Numbered from the stretch's first letter, positions 19,021 through 27,527 are shown. The stretch: 64,000 nt of DNA from an uncultured Collinsella sp. (GCA_900551665.1 URWW01000003.1:4343-68342), one strand, 5' to 3'. Notes: generated by a model not told the origin, from the sequence alone. Made by a program: numbers and translations.

Positions 19021-19822
19021 CACGATCATCTCCCGATGTCGAGATGGGTTTCGAGGGGCGTCTGAGGTGCTGCGGGGCCGCCTCGCCGCGACACGGCTTG
19101 TTGTGATGGCCTATCATGATGCGCGCATAGAGCTTCTCCAGATTGCCGCCGCTCAACCTTTCGACATCGCCTGCGGTCAGCTCTGCCATGAGCTTGCCGC
19201 CGCTTAGGATGACGTAATCGGTCGCCGTCTGATGAAGCTCGGCAAGGTTGTGGCTCGATATAAGCACCGTGGTACCGCGCTCGCGGTTGAGCCGCTTGAT
19301 GAGTTCGCGGATCTCGATGGTGCCGAGCGGATCGAGCCCGTTGGTCGGCTCGTCGAGCACGAGCATGCGCGGCTGCCCTAAAAGGGCGATGCCTAAGTCG
19401 AGGCGTTTGCGCATGCCCAGGGAGAAGCTGCGGGCACGCTTGTTACCTGCATCCGCAAGCCCGATCATATCGAGGATGCGCGGAATCTGTCGCTGGTCCA
19501 GCCCCCATTCGAGACAGCGCGCCTTGAGGTTGTCGGCAGCGCTGAGCAGCGGATAGCTCGCGCTCGAATCCGGGACGTAGCCGATGTTCGACCGCGCGTT
19601 CCGCAGGCCGGCTGACCCCCGTTGTCCTATGAGCTCCACGGTGCCGCTCGTCGGCTTGCTCAAGCCCATGACGATGCGAATGAGCGTCGATTTCCCCGCG
19701 CCGTTCTCGCCGATGAGGCCATAGATGCGCCCTTCTTCGAGCGAGAGGTCGATGGGGCCCAAAACGGTGTTCGAACGGTAGCGTTTAGTGATGCCAGCAA
19801 GGCGCAGTGCCGCGTGCGACAT
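19010..19822 (-). CDS. ABC transporter ATP-binding protein (BcrA/CcmA-like)
   Basis: 270 residues. Walker A GENGAGKST (38-46), signature FSLGMRKRLDLG (a degenerate LSGGQ), Walker B MLVLDEPTNGLDPLG, and the switch His in LISSHNLAEL. This matches the single-domain ATPases of ABC-2 exporters for peptides, lantibiotics or drugs. The last 30 residues (KPCRGEAAPQHLRRPSKP onwards) look like an unstructured basic tail. The ATG at 19822 is preceded by GGAGG. Followed by two overlapping permease genes, so it energises that exporter. Confidence 0.9.
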   Translation of the reverse strand: MSHAALRLAGITKRYRSNTVLGPIDLSLEEGRIYGLIGENGAGKSTLIRIVMGLSKPTSGTVELIGQRGSAGLRNARSNIGYVPDSSASYPLLSAADNLKARCLEWGLDQRQIPRILDMIGLADAGNKRARSFSLGMRKRLDLGIALLGQPRMLVLDEPTNGLDPLGTIEIRELIKRLNRERGTTVLISSHNLAELHQTATDYVILSGGKLMAELTAGDVERLSGGNLEKLYARIMIGHHNKPCRGEAAPQHLRRPSKPISTSGDDRDVR

Positions 19823-19877
19823 GGGTGCCTCCAATGGGACGCGTTTGGATTGGGTTGTATTTCGCCGCCGCCCTTAC

Positions 19878-19912
19878 CACCTCGATTTAGGGACTGTCCC
19901 TAAATCGAGGTG
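19878..19912. repeat. Intergenic palindrome, copy 4 of 5
   Basis: Perfect 17-bp arms starting CACCTCGATTTAGGGAC around a central T; outer CCCTT (19871-19875) and AAGGG (19913-19917) can extend the stem with a 2-nt bulge. Lies 11 bp after the DUF4097 gene stop and before the ABC ATPase start, both on the minus strand. Confidence 0.93.
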
Positions 19913-19923
19913 AAGGGTGACTC

Positions 19924-20883
19924 TTATTTCGAGGTGAAGTTGATCTGGATGTCGCCCAGGTTGCTGGTGACGCCGATGGTGCGTGCCGCATCGTCGGCAC
20001 CCCGCGGTGCCACGATGTCTCCCTGGGTCGTGTGGGCGTCGATATGATAGGAGTTCTCTGCCCCCAGATATGACAGGTAGACGTCCCCGTTCGCACTCTC
20101 AATCCGACTCGCGGTGATGTCGAGCCTCTGTGCCGAGATGTCCCCGTTCACGGATTCGCACAGCAGGTCATCCTGCAGCGCCATGTCCACCAGCATGATG
20201 TCGCCGTTTTCGTTTACGACCTGGGCCTTGCGTGCCGCAGCACCTCCAAGCGAGATGTCGCCGTTGAAGTTGGTCGCGAGGATTGCGTCGCTCTCGACGC
20301 CGGAGAGCAGGGTGTCGCCGTTCTCGTTTATCGCGTCGAGCTTGGCGGCGGAGACATTCTTCGCCACGACGTCCCCGTTACTGTTGGAAGCTCGCAGCCC
20401 GGCGAGCCCGTGCACGTTAGTCGCAACGACATCGCCCGAATCGGAGTGCACCTCGATCTCACCGGTGAACGAGGCTGGCACGCGCACCACGGTCGTAGTG
20501 TCGTCGACGCCGCCGGCCTCAGCAGGGGAGAGGTCGATCATGATGCCCTCCATGGGTTGCGAGTCGACGTCGATCTTGAGCACGCCGTCCGTGTCTTCGA
20601 CGGAGACGCTCTGGCAGTTTCCCGTCCAATACTCGAGTTCGATGGCATCGCCGTCGGCGGGTTCGAGGAGGACGTTCTCGAATTCTGACGTGATGATGAT
20701 GCTCTTGTGCGGCGAGGTTGCTTCGTCCTCGAGCGCGCTCACAGTCTGATGCCAGTCGTAGTTCACGGTGGACAAGCGGGCCGTATCGAATCCGGCTACC
20801 GCCCACGCGCCGCACGAGAGCACGGTGCCGGTCCCGATGAGCGCCGCGGCGGTGATGAGCATGATTTTGGGAGCCTTACGCAT
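19924..20883 (-). CDS. DUF4097-family beta-strand repeat protein
   Basis: 319 residues. Signal-anchor helix at residues 5-30 (IMLITAAALIGTGTVLSCGAWAVAG), then a long series of short beta repeats marked by a recurring NGD/SGD turn: HSDSGDVVATN, ASNSNGDVVAKN, INENGDTLLS, NFNGDISLGG, VNENGDIMLV, VNGDISAQR, ANGDVYLSYL, then TQGDIVAPRG and LGDIQINF. This spacing of about 20 residues is the DUF4097 right-handed beta-helix pattern. Probably displayed outside the membrane; function unknown. The ATG at 20883 follows GGAAGGAGG and overlaps the DUF1700 gene by 8 nt. Confidence 0.85.
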   Translation of the reverse strand: MRKAPKIMLITAAALIGTGTVLSCGAWAVAGFDTARLSTVNYDWHQTVSALEDEATSPHKSIIITSEFENVLLEPADGDAIELEYWTGNCQSVSVEDTDGVLKIDVDSQPMEGIMIDLSPAEAGGVDDTTTVVRVPASFTGEIEVHSDSGDVVATNVHGLAGLRASNSNGDVVAKNVSAAKLDAINENGDTLLSGVESDAILATNFNGDISLGGAAARKAQVVNENGDIMLVDMALQDDLLCESVNGDISAQRLDITASRIESANGDVYLSYLGAENSYHIDAHTTQGDIVAPRGADDAARTIGVTSNLGDIQINFTSK

Positions 20884-21589
20884 TGCGGGTGCCTCCTTCC
20901 TGGAGGGTGGCGTGGTTGGAGGGAGTGTTCTCGGCATGGTCAGGCGTGTTCGGGGTGCCGTCGGTCTTCACCCGATTGGGCGCCTCGCCGCCATCGTCTT
21001 TACCGGACACGCGCACGAACAGGCTCGCGATCCAGCGCGCGAAGGAACGCGTTGCCCGGAAGAGCAGTTTGCTGGCCCAGAACACGGCGAAGGAGGCGAC
21101 GAGTCCGAAGCCGCTTGACACGAGCGAGAGCCCGAATACGAACACGCCGGGCAGCGGCATCCCGCCGCCCAGGGTCGAGATGAGCGCGGCGATTCCCGCG
21201 AAGGGCATGAGCACGAGGACCGCGTCGACGGCCCACAACGCGGCGATGACCGCCCAAATCGCGACGTACACGGCGAGCGCGGCCGCCGCGAGCGCGAGGA
21301 CGATGGGCAGCCAGATGGGGGAGAACACGGCGAGCAGCACGATGTTGAGGGTACGGCTGCCGGTGTTCGCGCGGGCGATGGCACGCGGGATGGGCGGGGT
21401 ATCGGCGGCGATCTGCGCCGCGATCTCGTCGATCGGGCCCAGGTCGGCTACCGCCTCGGCTTCGGAAAGGCCATCTTCCATTCGATCGCTGATGGCCTCA
21501 TCGTAGAACGCGAGTGCCTGCTCGACTTCGGCGTGCGGCAGCTTGCCCAGCGCCCGCTCCAGCTCGGAGAGGAATTCCTGCTTGGTCAT
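20876..21589 (-). CDS. DUF1700 membrane protein
   Basis: 237 residues. The N-terminal 60 residues (MTKQEFLSELERALGKLPHAEVEQALAFYDE, MEDGLSEAEAVADLG) are the DUF1700/HAAS helical domain; then three to four membrane helices (residues about 80-175) and a basic C-terminal tail. HAAS-type proteins are usually paired with PadR regulators and may modulate them at the membrane. Its start overlaps the padR stop as ATGA. It probably transmits envelope state to the PadR protein (inference). Confidence 0.85.
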   Translation of the reverse strand: MTKQEFLSELERALGKLPHAEVEQALAFYDEAISDRMEDGLSEAEAVADLGPIDEIAAQIAADTPPIPRAIARANTGSRTLNIVLLAVFSPIWLPIVLALAAAALAVYVAIWAVIAALWAVDAVLVLMPFAGIAALISTLGGGMPLPGVFVFGLSLVSSGFGLVASFAVFWASKLLFRATRSFARWIASLFVRVSGKDDGGEAPNRVKTDGTPNTPDHAENTPSNHATLQEGGTRNA

Positions 21590-21900
21590 CGTTGTGCACC
21601 TCGCTTTACAAAGTCATAGATCGACATGATGTCCGCCTGCTCGGATAGGAACTCGGCGATGCGTTCCTCGCCGGTCGGCGTGAGTCGGTAGTACTTTCGC
21701 AGTCGCCCGTTGTGCTCCACGGAGTAGGCGGTCAGGCACTCGGCCTTCTCGAGGCGCTTGAGTAGCGGGTAGAGCGTCGACTCGGTGAGGCCCAGGATGT
21801 CGGGCACGTCCTTCACGATCTGATAGCCGTAGGAGTCCCGTCCCTGGAGCGACGCGAGCACGCATATCTCGAGGAAGCCGCGTTTCATCTGAGCATCCAT
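21586..21900 (-). CDS. PadR-family transcriptional regulator
   Basis: 104 residues: compact winged-helix protein (MKRGFLEICVLASLQGRDSY, LGLTESTLYPLLKRLEKAECL, RKYYRLTPTGEE). Typical of the short PadR-s2 group that represses its own operon. The ATG at 21900 follows GGGAGG; the upstream in-frame ATG at 21915 is rejected for lack of a ribosome site. First gene of the PadR-DUF1700-DUF4097 operon, coupled to DUF1700 by ATGA. A palindrome at 21919-21939 covers its promoter. Confidence 0.92.
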   Translation of the reverse strand: MDAQMKRGFLEICVLASLQGRDSYGYQIVKDVPDILGLTESTLYPLLKRLEKAECLTAYSVEHNGRLRKYYRLTPTGEERIAEFLSEQADIMSIYDFVKRGAQR

Positions 21901-21918
21901 GATGCCTCCCTTCAACCG

Positions 21919-21939
21919 ATACTATACGGCGCATAGTAT
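21919..21939. promoter_or_regulatory. PadR operator and promoter
   Basis: ATACTAT-N7-ATAGTAT, perfect 7-bp arms, 19 bp upstream of the padR ATG. Read on the minus strand it contains TATACT, a -10-like box, so binding would block the operon. Autoregulation by PadR is inferred from position and symmetry. Confidence 0.65.
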
Positions 21940-22056
21940 AAGGCGTCAACTATCTTATTTCGGTAAATATAGTGACAGTTCCTTTTCTGAGATTTGGGAC
22001 TGCGGACGTGCCCGGAGTCCCGTCCCCAAACTGGGGCGGCAGAACGCAGCAGAAGA

Positions 22057-22095
22057 AGCCGCGCCCGGCTCCCGTAAGGGGTGCCTGGCGCGGCT
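22057..22095 (-). terminator. Terminator after the sigma/DUF4179 operon
   Basis: Stem AGCCGCGCC / GGCGCGGCT (22057-22065 with 22087-22095); on the minus strand it is followed by TCTTCTGCT. Lies 41 nt after the DUF4179 stop. Confidence 0.65.
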
Positions 22096-22135
22096 CCGTT
22101 GTGCGCGGCGCTATGGAGGTCCTCGCGCGACGCGT

Positions 22136-23326
22136 CTACTTGATGGGGATCGTCAGATCGCCCACGGTGATGCTGGCGATGTCGTCGACCGGGCGGACCC
22201 GATCGAAGAACCAGGTCTTCTGGACCACGGTCTTGCCGCTTTCCTGCCAGGACCCGTAGCCGCTGCCAAGTTCTTGCGTGGTGCCATCGGCGAAGGTCAC
22301 CGTGAGGTCGCCGTGGCCCGCGCGATTATCGGAATTGGTCTCGAGGCCTGTGGGTCCAGAGGGGCCATCCAAGGCGTCGACCGTGTAGGTGACGTCGGCG
22401 CCAAGCGGGGAGATGGCGAGCTCGTTTATGACGGCGCTGCTGCCATTGATGGTGAACGTTTGGCCTGTGGGCAGATCGACGGAGAGGTCTTCGTAGTCGA
22501 TCTTGAAGGACATGCTCCAGTCGCCGGTGGCGAGGGTCTCGACTGGAAGGTCTCGCCCGTCCGCTTGCTTGCCCTCGGGGAAGTATAGGAGCTTGCTTGC
22601 CTCGAAGTGCAGCGTCTCGCCCGCGAGCGAGGCATTGGAACCGGTGAGGCTCATCATCTCAACGAGCTGGATAGCGTTGTCCGCGGGATTGGCGTCGAAG
22701 GTGAAGGAGCTGCCGTGGCCGCCCTTGATACCGAGACGTGGTGCGGTTAGCGCATTGACGTTGCCGCTGCCTTCGAGGAAGAGGTTGTAGCGCCTGCTTT
22801 CGCTCATTTTGAGTTCGTCGAACGCGGTCCCGTCTTCTTTCTCGATGGTGTAAACCACCGCGTAGGCGTGGCGCATGCCGATGATGGCGTCGGCCGTGAT
22901 GGTGATGCCGTTGCTCGTGCAGCTCGCGCCGATCGGACGGCCGATGCGGTCGATGAGCTCGGTCTGCGCGGGACCGGCGCCGAAGACGGCGGCGAGGGAG
23001 TCCGCAGCGCGCGCGAGCGCGCCCGTGGCGTAGGCGGTGCCGCCGCCGATGGTGAGCAGGGTGGCGATGCCGAGGGCCGCGGCGATGCGATGCACCCCGC
23101 TGCGACGGGCCTTGGGGCGGCGCGCACGCGCGGGCACGCCATGCGCGGAGCCGGCGTCGTGCAGCTCCAGGATCTTGCCCGTTCCGGTCTCGCACACTCC
23201 CGCTTCTGGAGCGCTGCCGCTCGCTGTCTCGGCGAGTCGTTGCGCCATGCGCGCCTTCTGGTCGGGGGAGAAGGAGAGCCGGTCAAGATCGGATCGATAG
23301 GAAGTGGGATCAAAAGTCGAGCTCAT
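22136..23326 (-). CDS. DUF4179 membrane protein, probable anti-sigma factor
   Basis: 396 residues. N-terminal cytoplasmic domain (residues 1-75: FSPDQKARMAQRLAE and a basic linker), one membrane helix at about 80-100 (IAAALGIATLLTIGGGTAYATGAL), then a large extracytoplasmic DUF4179 domain with beta-rich segments (GITITADAIIGMRHAYAVVYTIEKE and TVTFADGTTQELGSGYGSW). This architecture, coded directly behind an ECF sigma gene with a 17-nt overlap, is that of the Firmicutes/Actinobacteria DUF4179 anti-sigma partners. The stimulus is unknown. ATG at 23326 follows GGAAGGAG. Confidence 0.78.
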   Translation of the reverse strand: MSSTFDPTSYRSDLDRLSFSPDQKARMAQRLAETASGSAPEAGVCETGTGKILELHDAGSAHGVPARARRPKARRSGVHRIAAALGIATLLTIGGGTAYATGALARAADSLAAVFGAGPAQTELIDRIGRPIGASCTSNGITITADAIIGMRHAYAVVYTIEKEDGTAFDELKMSESRRYNLFLEGSGNVNALTAPRLGIKGGHGSSFTFDANPADNAIQLVEMMSLTGSNASLAGETLHFEASKLLYFPEGKQADGRDLPVETLATGDWSMSFKIDYEDLSVDLPTGQTFTINGSSAVINELAISPLGADVTYTVDALDGPSGPTGLETNSDNRAGHGDLTVTFADGTTQELGSGYGSWQESGKTVVQKTWFFDRVRPVDDIASITVGDLTIPIK

Positions 23327-23906
23327 GTCGAACTCCTTCCAGGGCGGGGCGAAGCTTGGAGCGGCCGCGGCTGAGTCGCGTCGCCACGGCGGATTCGGAT
23401 GCGTGCACGATGGCGGCTATCTGCTTGATGGAATAGCCCTCGTAGTAGTGGAGGTAGATGGCCTCGCGGTATTCCAGCGGCAGCGCCATGACGAGCCCTA
23501 GCACGCTTGCCGCGCGAAGCTCGAGATCGCGCTCGGTGGCTCGCGGCGGCGCGGCGGGCTCGGCGATCTCGTCGAGCGCGACGGTGCCGCGTCCCGATTG
23601 GCGCCTGAGGAGGTCCTTCGCCGCGTTGATGGCGACGCGGATGATCCAGGCGCGCTCGTGCTCCGGCGATTCGAAGCTCCCGATACGGTCGAGGGCCTTG
23701 AGGAGGACGTCTTGGCAGATGTCCTCGGCGTCGTGCGTGTTGCGCAGGTAGGTGTAGCTCACACGTAGGATCGTGTCGGCGTATGCCTCGACGAGCCGAT
23801 TGGCCTCCGACTCTATCGAAGCGCGCGCTGCGCCTCGCGACGCGTCGCGCGAAGGGGCGTCTCCGCCGCCCGCCCGGCGCGCTGTCGATGCAATCCAAGC
23901 TCCCAT
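23310..23906 (-). CDS. ECF-type RNA polymerase sigma factor
   Basis: 198 residues. Sigma region 2 (LVEAYADTILRVSYTYLRNT, HDAEDICQDVLLKALDR) and region 4 (LPLEYREAIYLHYYEGYSIK, QIAAIVHASESAVATRLSRG), with an Arg/Ala-rich N-terminus of about 35 residues ahead of region 2. The start at 23906 is preceded by GAGGTGAGG; the longer frame to 24005 has no ribosome site. Cotranscribed with the DUF4179 gene, which likely holds it inactive at the membrane. Divergent from the membrane-protein gene at 24166. Confidence 0.9.
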   Translation of the reverse strand: MGAWIASTARRAGGGDAPSRDASRGAARASIESEANRLVEAYADTILRVSYTYLRNTHDAEDICQDVLLKALDRIGSFESPEHERAWIIRVAINAAKDLLRRQSGRGTVALDEIAEPAAPPRATERDLELRAASVLGLVMALPLEYREAIYLHYYEGYSIKQIAAIVHASESAVATRLSRGRSKLRPALEGVRHELDF

Positions 23907-24165
23907 GTCCTCACCTCGCTTTCTTGAGTGGTTTCGGTGCGCGAGGGACCGGTTTGCGATATCTCCCTCTGTCAACAATACGTGAGCGCGACGGATAGTT
24001 GGCATAATTGGTTGAGGGAACTAATCCGCATGCACCCCCGCGCATGGCGGGGGTGCCGCGCGATTTACCGAAGTCTGTCGGTGGGTTGCGCCCGTCCTGT
24101 GCTAGATTCGTCTGAATCATCGGCCCGGGGACGGATCCGGGCTGTCCGGACACGAGCGAGGCACC

Positions 24166-24993
24166 ATGGCACGTTTAACCACCGCACGGGACCGCAAGCA
24201 GGGCGCTGCCGCCATCATCGGCTGCGTGTTTCTCTTCACCGCGTTCGGCGTGCTGGTCTACGGCCGCTTCGCTACCAGCGTCGGGGCCTTCGCGCTGTAT
24301 AACCGCGCCGCGGTCGGCGTCGGGTTCATGCTCTTCGGCGTCTCGATGCTGTGCTTCACGCCCCTTCTATACCTGCAGCGCATGCACCGCCGTCACGTCG
24401 ATCCGGCGGACCTCGCCCGCGAGCTCAAGGGCATCGTGCTCGGCTTCCTTTGCTACGTGGTGCCGTTCTTCCTCGCCATGGGCGCCCTCTCCTCCGCGGA
24501 CAGCACCGGGGTGTTCGGGCTCGCGCTCATGGTCGCCTTCGGTGCGATCCCCTTCATCTATAGGCGCCATCGCAAGAAGGACCCCATCTCCTACAAGCAC
24601 ACCGGATCCGCTGCGCTCATATTGTTCTGCGTCGCGTTTGCGGGTTTCGCGCTGGTTGGCGGCGCGTTCTCCTGCAGCGAGATGCTCGACGACCTCAAGG
24701 GCGGCTGGAAGCAGGAGCGCTTCGCTTTCTACGAGGCCGAGATCAACCGCCCGCGCGGTCGTGGGGCGGCGTTGTCGCCGACCACGTTCGAGGTCTCGCT
24801 CTACAAGGACGGCGAGTCTGTCAGGACCGGGCACGTGGACGCGCGCCTCAGCGTCAACGCCGACGAGTGGCCCGAGGTCGCCCTCGTGCTCGACGAGCCG
24901 ATGGCGGAGGTGCGCTGGTATCCCAGGACCCGTACCCTTGTGGGCGCGCAAGACGTCGACGGGCCCGCCACCGCGGGCGACCCGATAGGGTAG
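24166..24993 (+). CDS. Hypothetical five-helix membrane protein
   Basis: 275 residues. Predicted membrane helices at about 15-33, 47-70, 88-108, 114-132 and 146-167, with basic loops (QRMHRRHVDP, YRRHRKKDP) marking the cytoplasmic side. The last 105 residues are soluble, probably extracytoplasmic, with beta-type segments (TFEVSLYKDGESVRTGHVDA, EVALVLDEPMAEVRWYPRT). Start follows GAGCGAGG. I do not recognise the family. First of three closely spaced genes (gaps of 6 and 19 nt) that look like one operon ending at the strong hairpin at 25712. Confidence 0.75.
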   Translation: MARLTTARDRKQGAAAIIGCVFLFTAFGVLVYGRFATSVGAFALYNRAAVGVGFMLFGVSMLCFTPLLYLQRMHRRHVDPADLARELKGIVLGFLCYVVPFFLAMGALSSADSTGVFGLALMVAFGAIPFIYRRHRKKDPISYKHTGSAALILFCVAFAGFALVGGAFSCSEMLDDLKGGWKQERFAFYEAEINRPRGRGAALSPTTFEVSLYKDGESVRTGHVDARLSVNADEWPEVALVLDEPMAEVRWYPRTRTLVGAQDVDGPATAGDPIG

Positions 24994-24999
24994 GGGGCG

Positions 25000-25341
25000 A
25001 TGATGTCCGGCAACGAGCTCGAGGCTCCTCTTGCCGCCGTACCCGGCGGCTGTCCGCGCCATAGGGGAGCCGGGCGCCTGTACAGCCCCGGCGGCTGCGG
25101 GTGCGCCCTGCTCTTGGCGCCCGTCGTGGCATTGGGCGCGGGCATCGCGCTGGTGCTGATGGGGATGGCCGCCGTGGCGCTGCTCGGGCTCGTCATAGCC
25201 ATCGTGCTGACGGTGCGCGAGGCGCGCCGTGCCCGCGCGGACTCGACCGCTCGGACGGGCATGGTCGTCTTGATCGGCGCCCTGTACCTTCTGTGCGTCC
25301 CGTATCTAGCGTTCTTCACATGGTTCTGGTTCATCGATTAA
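25000..25341 (+). CDS. Hypothetical small membrane protein
   Basis: 113 residues: about 33 hydrophilic residues with Cys and Pro, then hydrophobic stretches at about 34-72 and 88-110 separated by a basic loop (REARRARADSTARTG); ends FFTWFWFID. Two adjacent ATGs (25000 and 25003) follow GGGGG directly after the previous stop; the second gives slightly better spacing. Family not recognised. Middle gene of the 24166-25699 operon. Confidence 0.68.
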   Translation: MMSGNELEAPLAAVPGGCPRHRGAGRLYSPGGCGCALLLAPVVALGAGIALVLMGMAAVALLGLVIAIVLTVREARRARADSTARTGMVVLIGALYLLCVPYLAFFTWFWFID

Positions 25342-25360
25342 CGAGCGGAGGGAACTTGCC

Positions 25361-25699
25361 GTGATCGGATTTTGCATCGCGCGCATGGATGAGGATGTTC
25401 GCCGCGGCATCATCGCGGCGCGCTATTCGGAGATGGAGCTCGAGGGCGTCCGCTGCCGCCTCCAAAGGCAGGTCGAGGAGCGCACCAGGGCTATGTCCGG
25501 GGTGCTGGCGGTCTTCGCCGCCTTCGACGGGATGCTGGTCATGACGGGCTCGTCGCCCTTCGTGCTGGCAGGCATGCTCGCGGTCGAGGGGATCGCCCTC
25601 TATGTCGCCTGGTATCTGCAGGCCGGTCGCCTGAAGAGCCAGTACAACGCCGCGCTCCGCCGCGGATACCCGGGCTTCGATCGCCTGAGGATCCGTTAG
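25361..25699 (+). CDS. Hypothetical small protein with helical N-terminus and two membrane helices
   Basis: 112 residues, GTG start with GGAGGG 8 nt upstream. N-terminal half is charged and helical (EDVRRGIIAARYSEMELEGV, RCRLQRQVEERTRAMSG), followed by two hydrophobic segments (VLAVFAAFDGMLVMTG and PFVLAGMLAVEGIALYVAWYLQ) and a basic tail. Family not recognised. Last gene before the bidirectional terminator. Confidence 0.68.
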   Translation: MIGFCIARMDEDVRRGIIAARYSEMELEGVRCRLQRQVEERTRAMSGVLAVFAAFDGMLVMTGSSPFVLAGMLAVEGIALYVAWYLQAGRLKSQYNAALRRGYPGFDRLRIR

Positions 25700-25711
25700 G
25701 CCTGGCGGAAA

Positions 25712-25747
25712 AACGGGGGCGCGTCCGTGTTTGGACGCGCCCCCGTT
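25712..25747. terminator. Bidirectional terminator between convergent genes
   Basis: Perfect 15-bp stem AACGGGGGCGCGTCC / GGACGCGCCCCCGTT with loop GTGTTT. It lies between a plus-strand gene ending at 25699 and a minus-strand gene ending at 25771, so it can serve both. Confidence 0.85.
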
Positions 25748-25770
25748 GCGTTGCGTATATGGTGTCTCGT

Positions 25771-26331
25771 CTAGAGCATGGCTCCCAGGAGTGCGCTCTC
25801 GGTTCCCTCATCGGCGTTCCAATTGCCCTCGTCATCCTTCGAGTAGGTGAACGTGAGGTCGCTTTCCTCGGGCTTGCAGTCGGATACGGCGGCCATCAGG
25901 AGCTCGCCTCCCTTGGCGTAGATCTCCTCCTCGGTCGGGATGGCGGTGGGGTCGATGGTCGAGATCCATGCCTCGTAGTCCTCGGTGAAGTCCTCCATCG
26001 CGTCGGTGAGGGACCTCATCTTGACCGTGACGTCGGCGGTCGCGGTGCCCGCCTTCTCGTCGACCTCGATATCGCCGATCGAGTACTCGAAGCCCTCGAA
26101 GTACTTCTCCGCAAAGTCCTCCACGTCGATTCCCAGGAGGTCGAACGAGTCGCCCGCGCCGGCCTCGATTCCGGAGATGAGCTCTTCGTCGGTGGGCGAG
26201 ATACTGTCGAACGCCTCGGTGATGTCGGCGCGAATCTGCTCTTCGATCGTCGGGCCCCCGCATCCGCCTAGAAGGACCGTGCAGGCGATCGCTACGGCAG
26301 CGAGCGGTGTGGCGAGGAACTTTCTCTTCAT
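25771..26331 (-). CDS. Secreted lipoprotein of unknown function
   Basis: 186 residues. Type II signal: KRK at the start, hydrophobic core, lipobox LLGGC with the lipidated Cys at residue 24. The mature part is strongly acidic (ITEAFDSISPTDEELISGIE, FAEKYFEGFEYSIGDIEVDE), with a segment like the DUF5105/DUF4878 lipoproteins (ATADVTVKMRSLTDAMEDF). The ATG at 26331 follows GGAGACGACC; the longer frame to 26394 is rejected as it buries the signal peptide. Monocistronic. Role unknown; probably a surface-anchored protein. Confidence 0.82.
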   Translation of the reverse strand: MKRKFLATPLAAVAIACTVLLGGCGGPTIEEQIRADITEAFDSISPTDEELISGIEAGAGDSFDLLGIDVEDFAEKYFEGFEYSIGDIEVDEKAGTATADVTVKMRSLTDAMEDFTEDYEAWISTIDPTAIPTEEEIYAKGGELLMAAVSDCKPEESDLTFTYSKDDEGNWNADEGTESALLGAML

Positions 26332-26621
26332 GGTCGTCTCCGTTCGTCGGGTGGCGGGCCGCCTTGATTGCGGGGCGTGCCCTTGCATGGGCAAATCGTA
26401 TCCGTGAGGGAGGCTCCCACTATCGTCGGCTGCGGGGGAATCCGGCCGACGGCGTCGTGGGTCGGCGAGTAGCCTGCACCATGATGCAGCCTGAATCTCC
26501 GGGGTCGTCCACGGTCCGCCTATCGCCCCCGTTCGGCGCTCGCCGAGTTGTCCTGCGCTGTTTCGGACGGTGTCTTCCGGATGGGATACAATCCCCTCAA
26601 CGTTTTTTGGAGATGGTGACG

Positions 26622-27527
26622 ATGAACGAGAAGCCCGTACCGCCCGTTTTGGAGCCCGAGCCCGACCAGCCGCAAGGCGTGCCTGCGCAAGGGGAGGGCC
26701 GCTCGGCGTATGGCGGCATGAGCGCCCAGGAGACCGTGGACGCCTATCTCGGGCGGCTGCGCTCGATCAAGGCGCAATCCATCGCGCTGGTCATCGCGAA
26801 TGTCGTCGCGATGGTCTGGTTTATCGAGAGGGGTCACGTCGCCTTATATTTCTTCGGCTTCGCCCTCCTGTTCGCCATCGTGCTCATCGCGCGGGCGCGC
26901 ATGGCGTCGCTGTTCGTCAAGCTGGGCGAGGTGGTGTCGCAGGATTGCGACCCTGCGCGCTACCGCGCGGTGCTCGAGGCCCTCTCTGCGCGCGACCGCT
27001 TCGGCCGCTCCGCGAACACCATCGCCATCGAGCTCGCGTATTGCGATTACCTCGAGCTCGACAGCGCCGGCGCGCTGGGTCGGCTCGGGTCCGTCTCCTT
27101 CAAGCGCGCGGACAATCCAAGGTGGTTTCGCGTCATGCAGGTCGAGTTTCTGAGCCGCGTCGACGCGGGCGATCTCGACGGTGCGCGCGCCACGCTGTCC
27201 AGGCTTTCGGCGTTCCGCACGAGCTTCAAGGAGGGATCGCGCAACCGCGCCGTCATCGATTCCCAGATCGCCGACTTCACCGTCCTGGTTCGCCCGCCCG
27301 CCGAGCGCGACGTCGCCGACGCCGCCCGCATGCGCGAGCGCATGGCGGCGGCTGATTACCACCAGCAGCGCGCGAACTGGCAGCTCTACCTCGCTGAGTA
27401 CGAGCTGCTGCATGGATCGCCCGAGGAGGCGGCGCGACTGGCGTCCGATGCCTCGCTCGAGCCGCTCACGCCCCGCATGGAGCGCCTGCGCGCCGAGGTC
27501 CTGTCAGGGCTGGAGGTGAGCGGGTGA
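26622..27527 (+). CDS. Hypothetical membrane-anchored protein with helical-repeat domain
   Basis: 301 residues. A Pro/Glu-rich N-terminus (1-30) and a short helix (MSAQETVDAYLGRLRSIKAQ) precede two membrane helices (about 52-68 and 72-91). Residues 95-300 are soluble and helical with TPR-like spacing (ALEALSARDRFGRSANTIAI, GDLDGARATLSRLSAFRTSF, NWQLYLAEYELLHGSPEEAARLAS is close to a TPR consensus in its last 20). The start at 26622 uses GGAG 9 nt upstream; ATG at 26613 overlaps it. Overlaps the next gene by 1 nt. Family not recognised. Confidence 0.75.
   Translation: MNEKPVPPVLEPEPDQPQGVPAQGEGRSAYGGMSAQETVDAYLGRLRSIKAQSIALVIANVVAMVWFIERGHVALYFFGFALLFAIVLIARARMASLFVKLGEVVSQDCDPARYRAVLEALSARDRFGRSANTIAIELAYCDYLELDSAGALGRLGSVSFKRADNPRWFRVMQVEFLSRVDAGDLDGARATLSRLSAFRTSFKEGSRNRAVIDSQIADFTVLVRPPAERDVADAARMRERMAAADYHQQRANWQLYLAEYELLHGSPEEAARLASDASLEPLTPRMERLRAEVLSGLEVSG

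Noticed and set aside
21996..22021. GGGACT/AGTCCC inverted repeat as a sixth palindrome copy
   Set aside because: Lacks the CCTC/GAGG flanks and the 1-nt centre; the separation is 14 nt.
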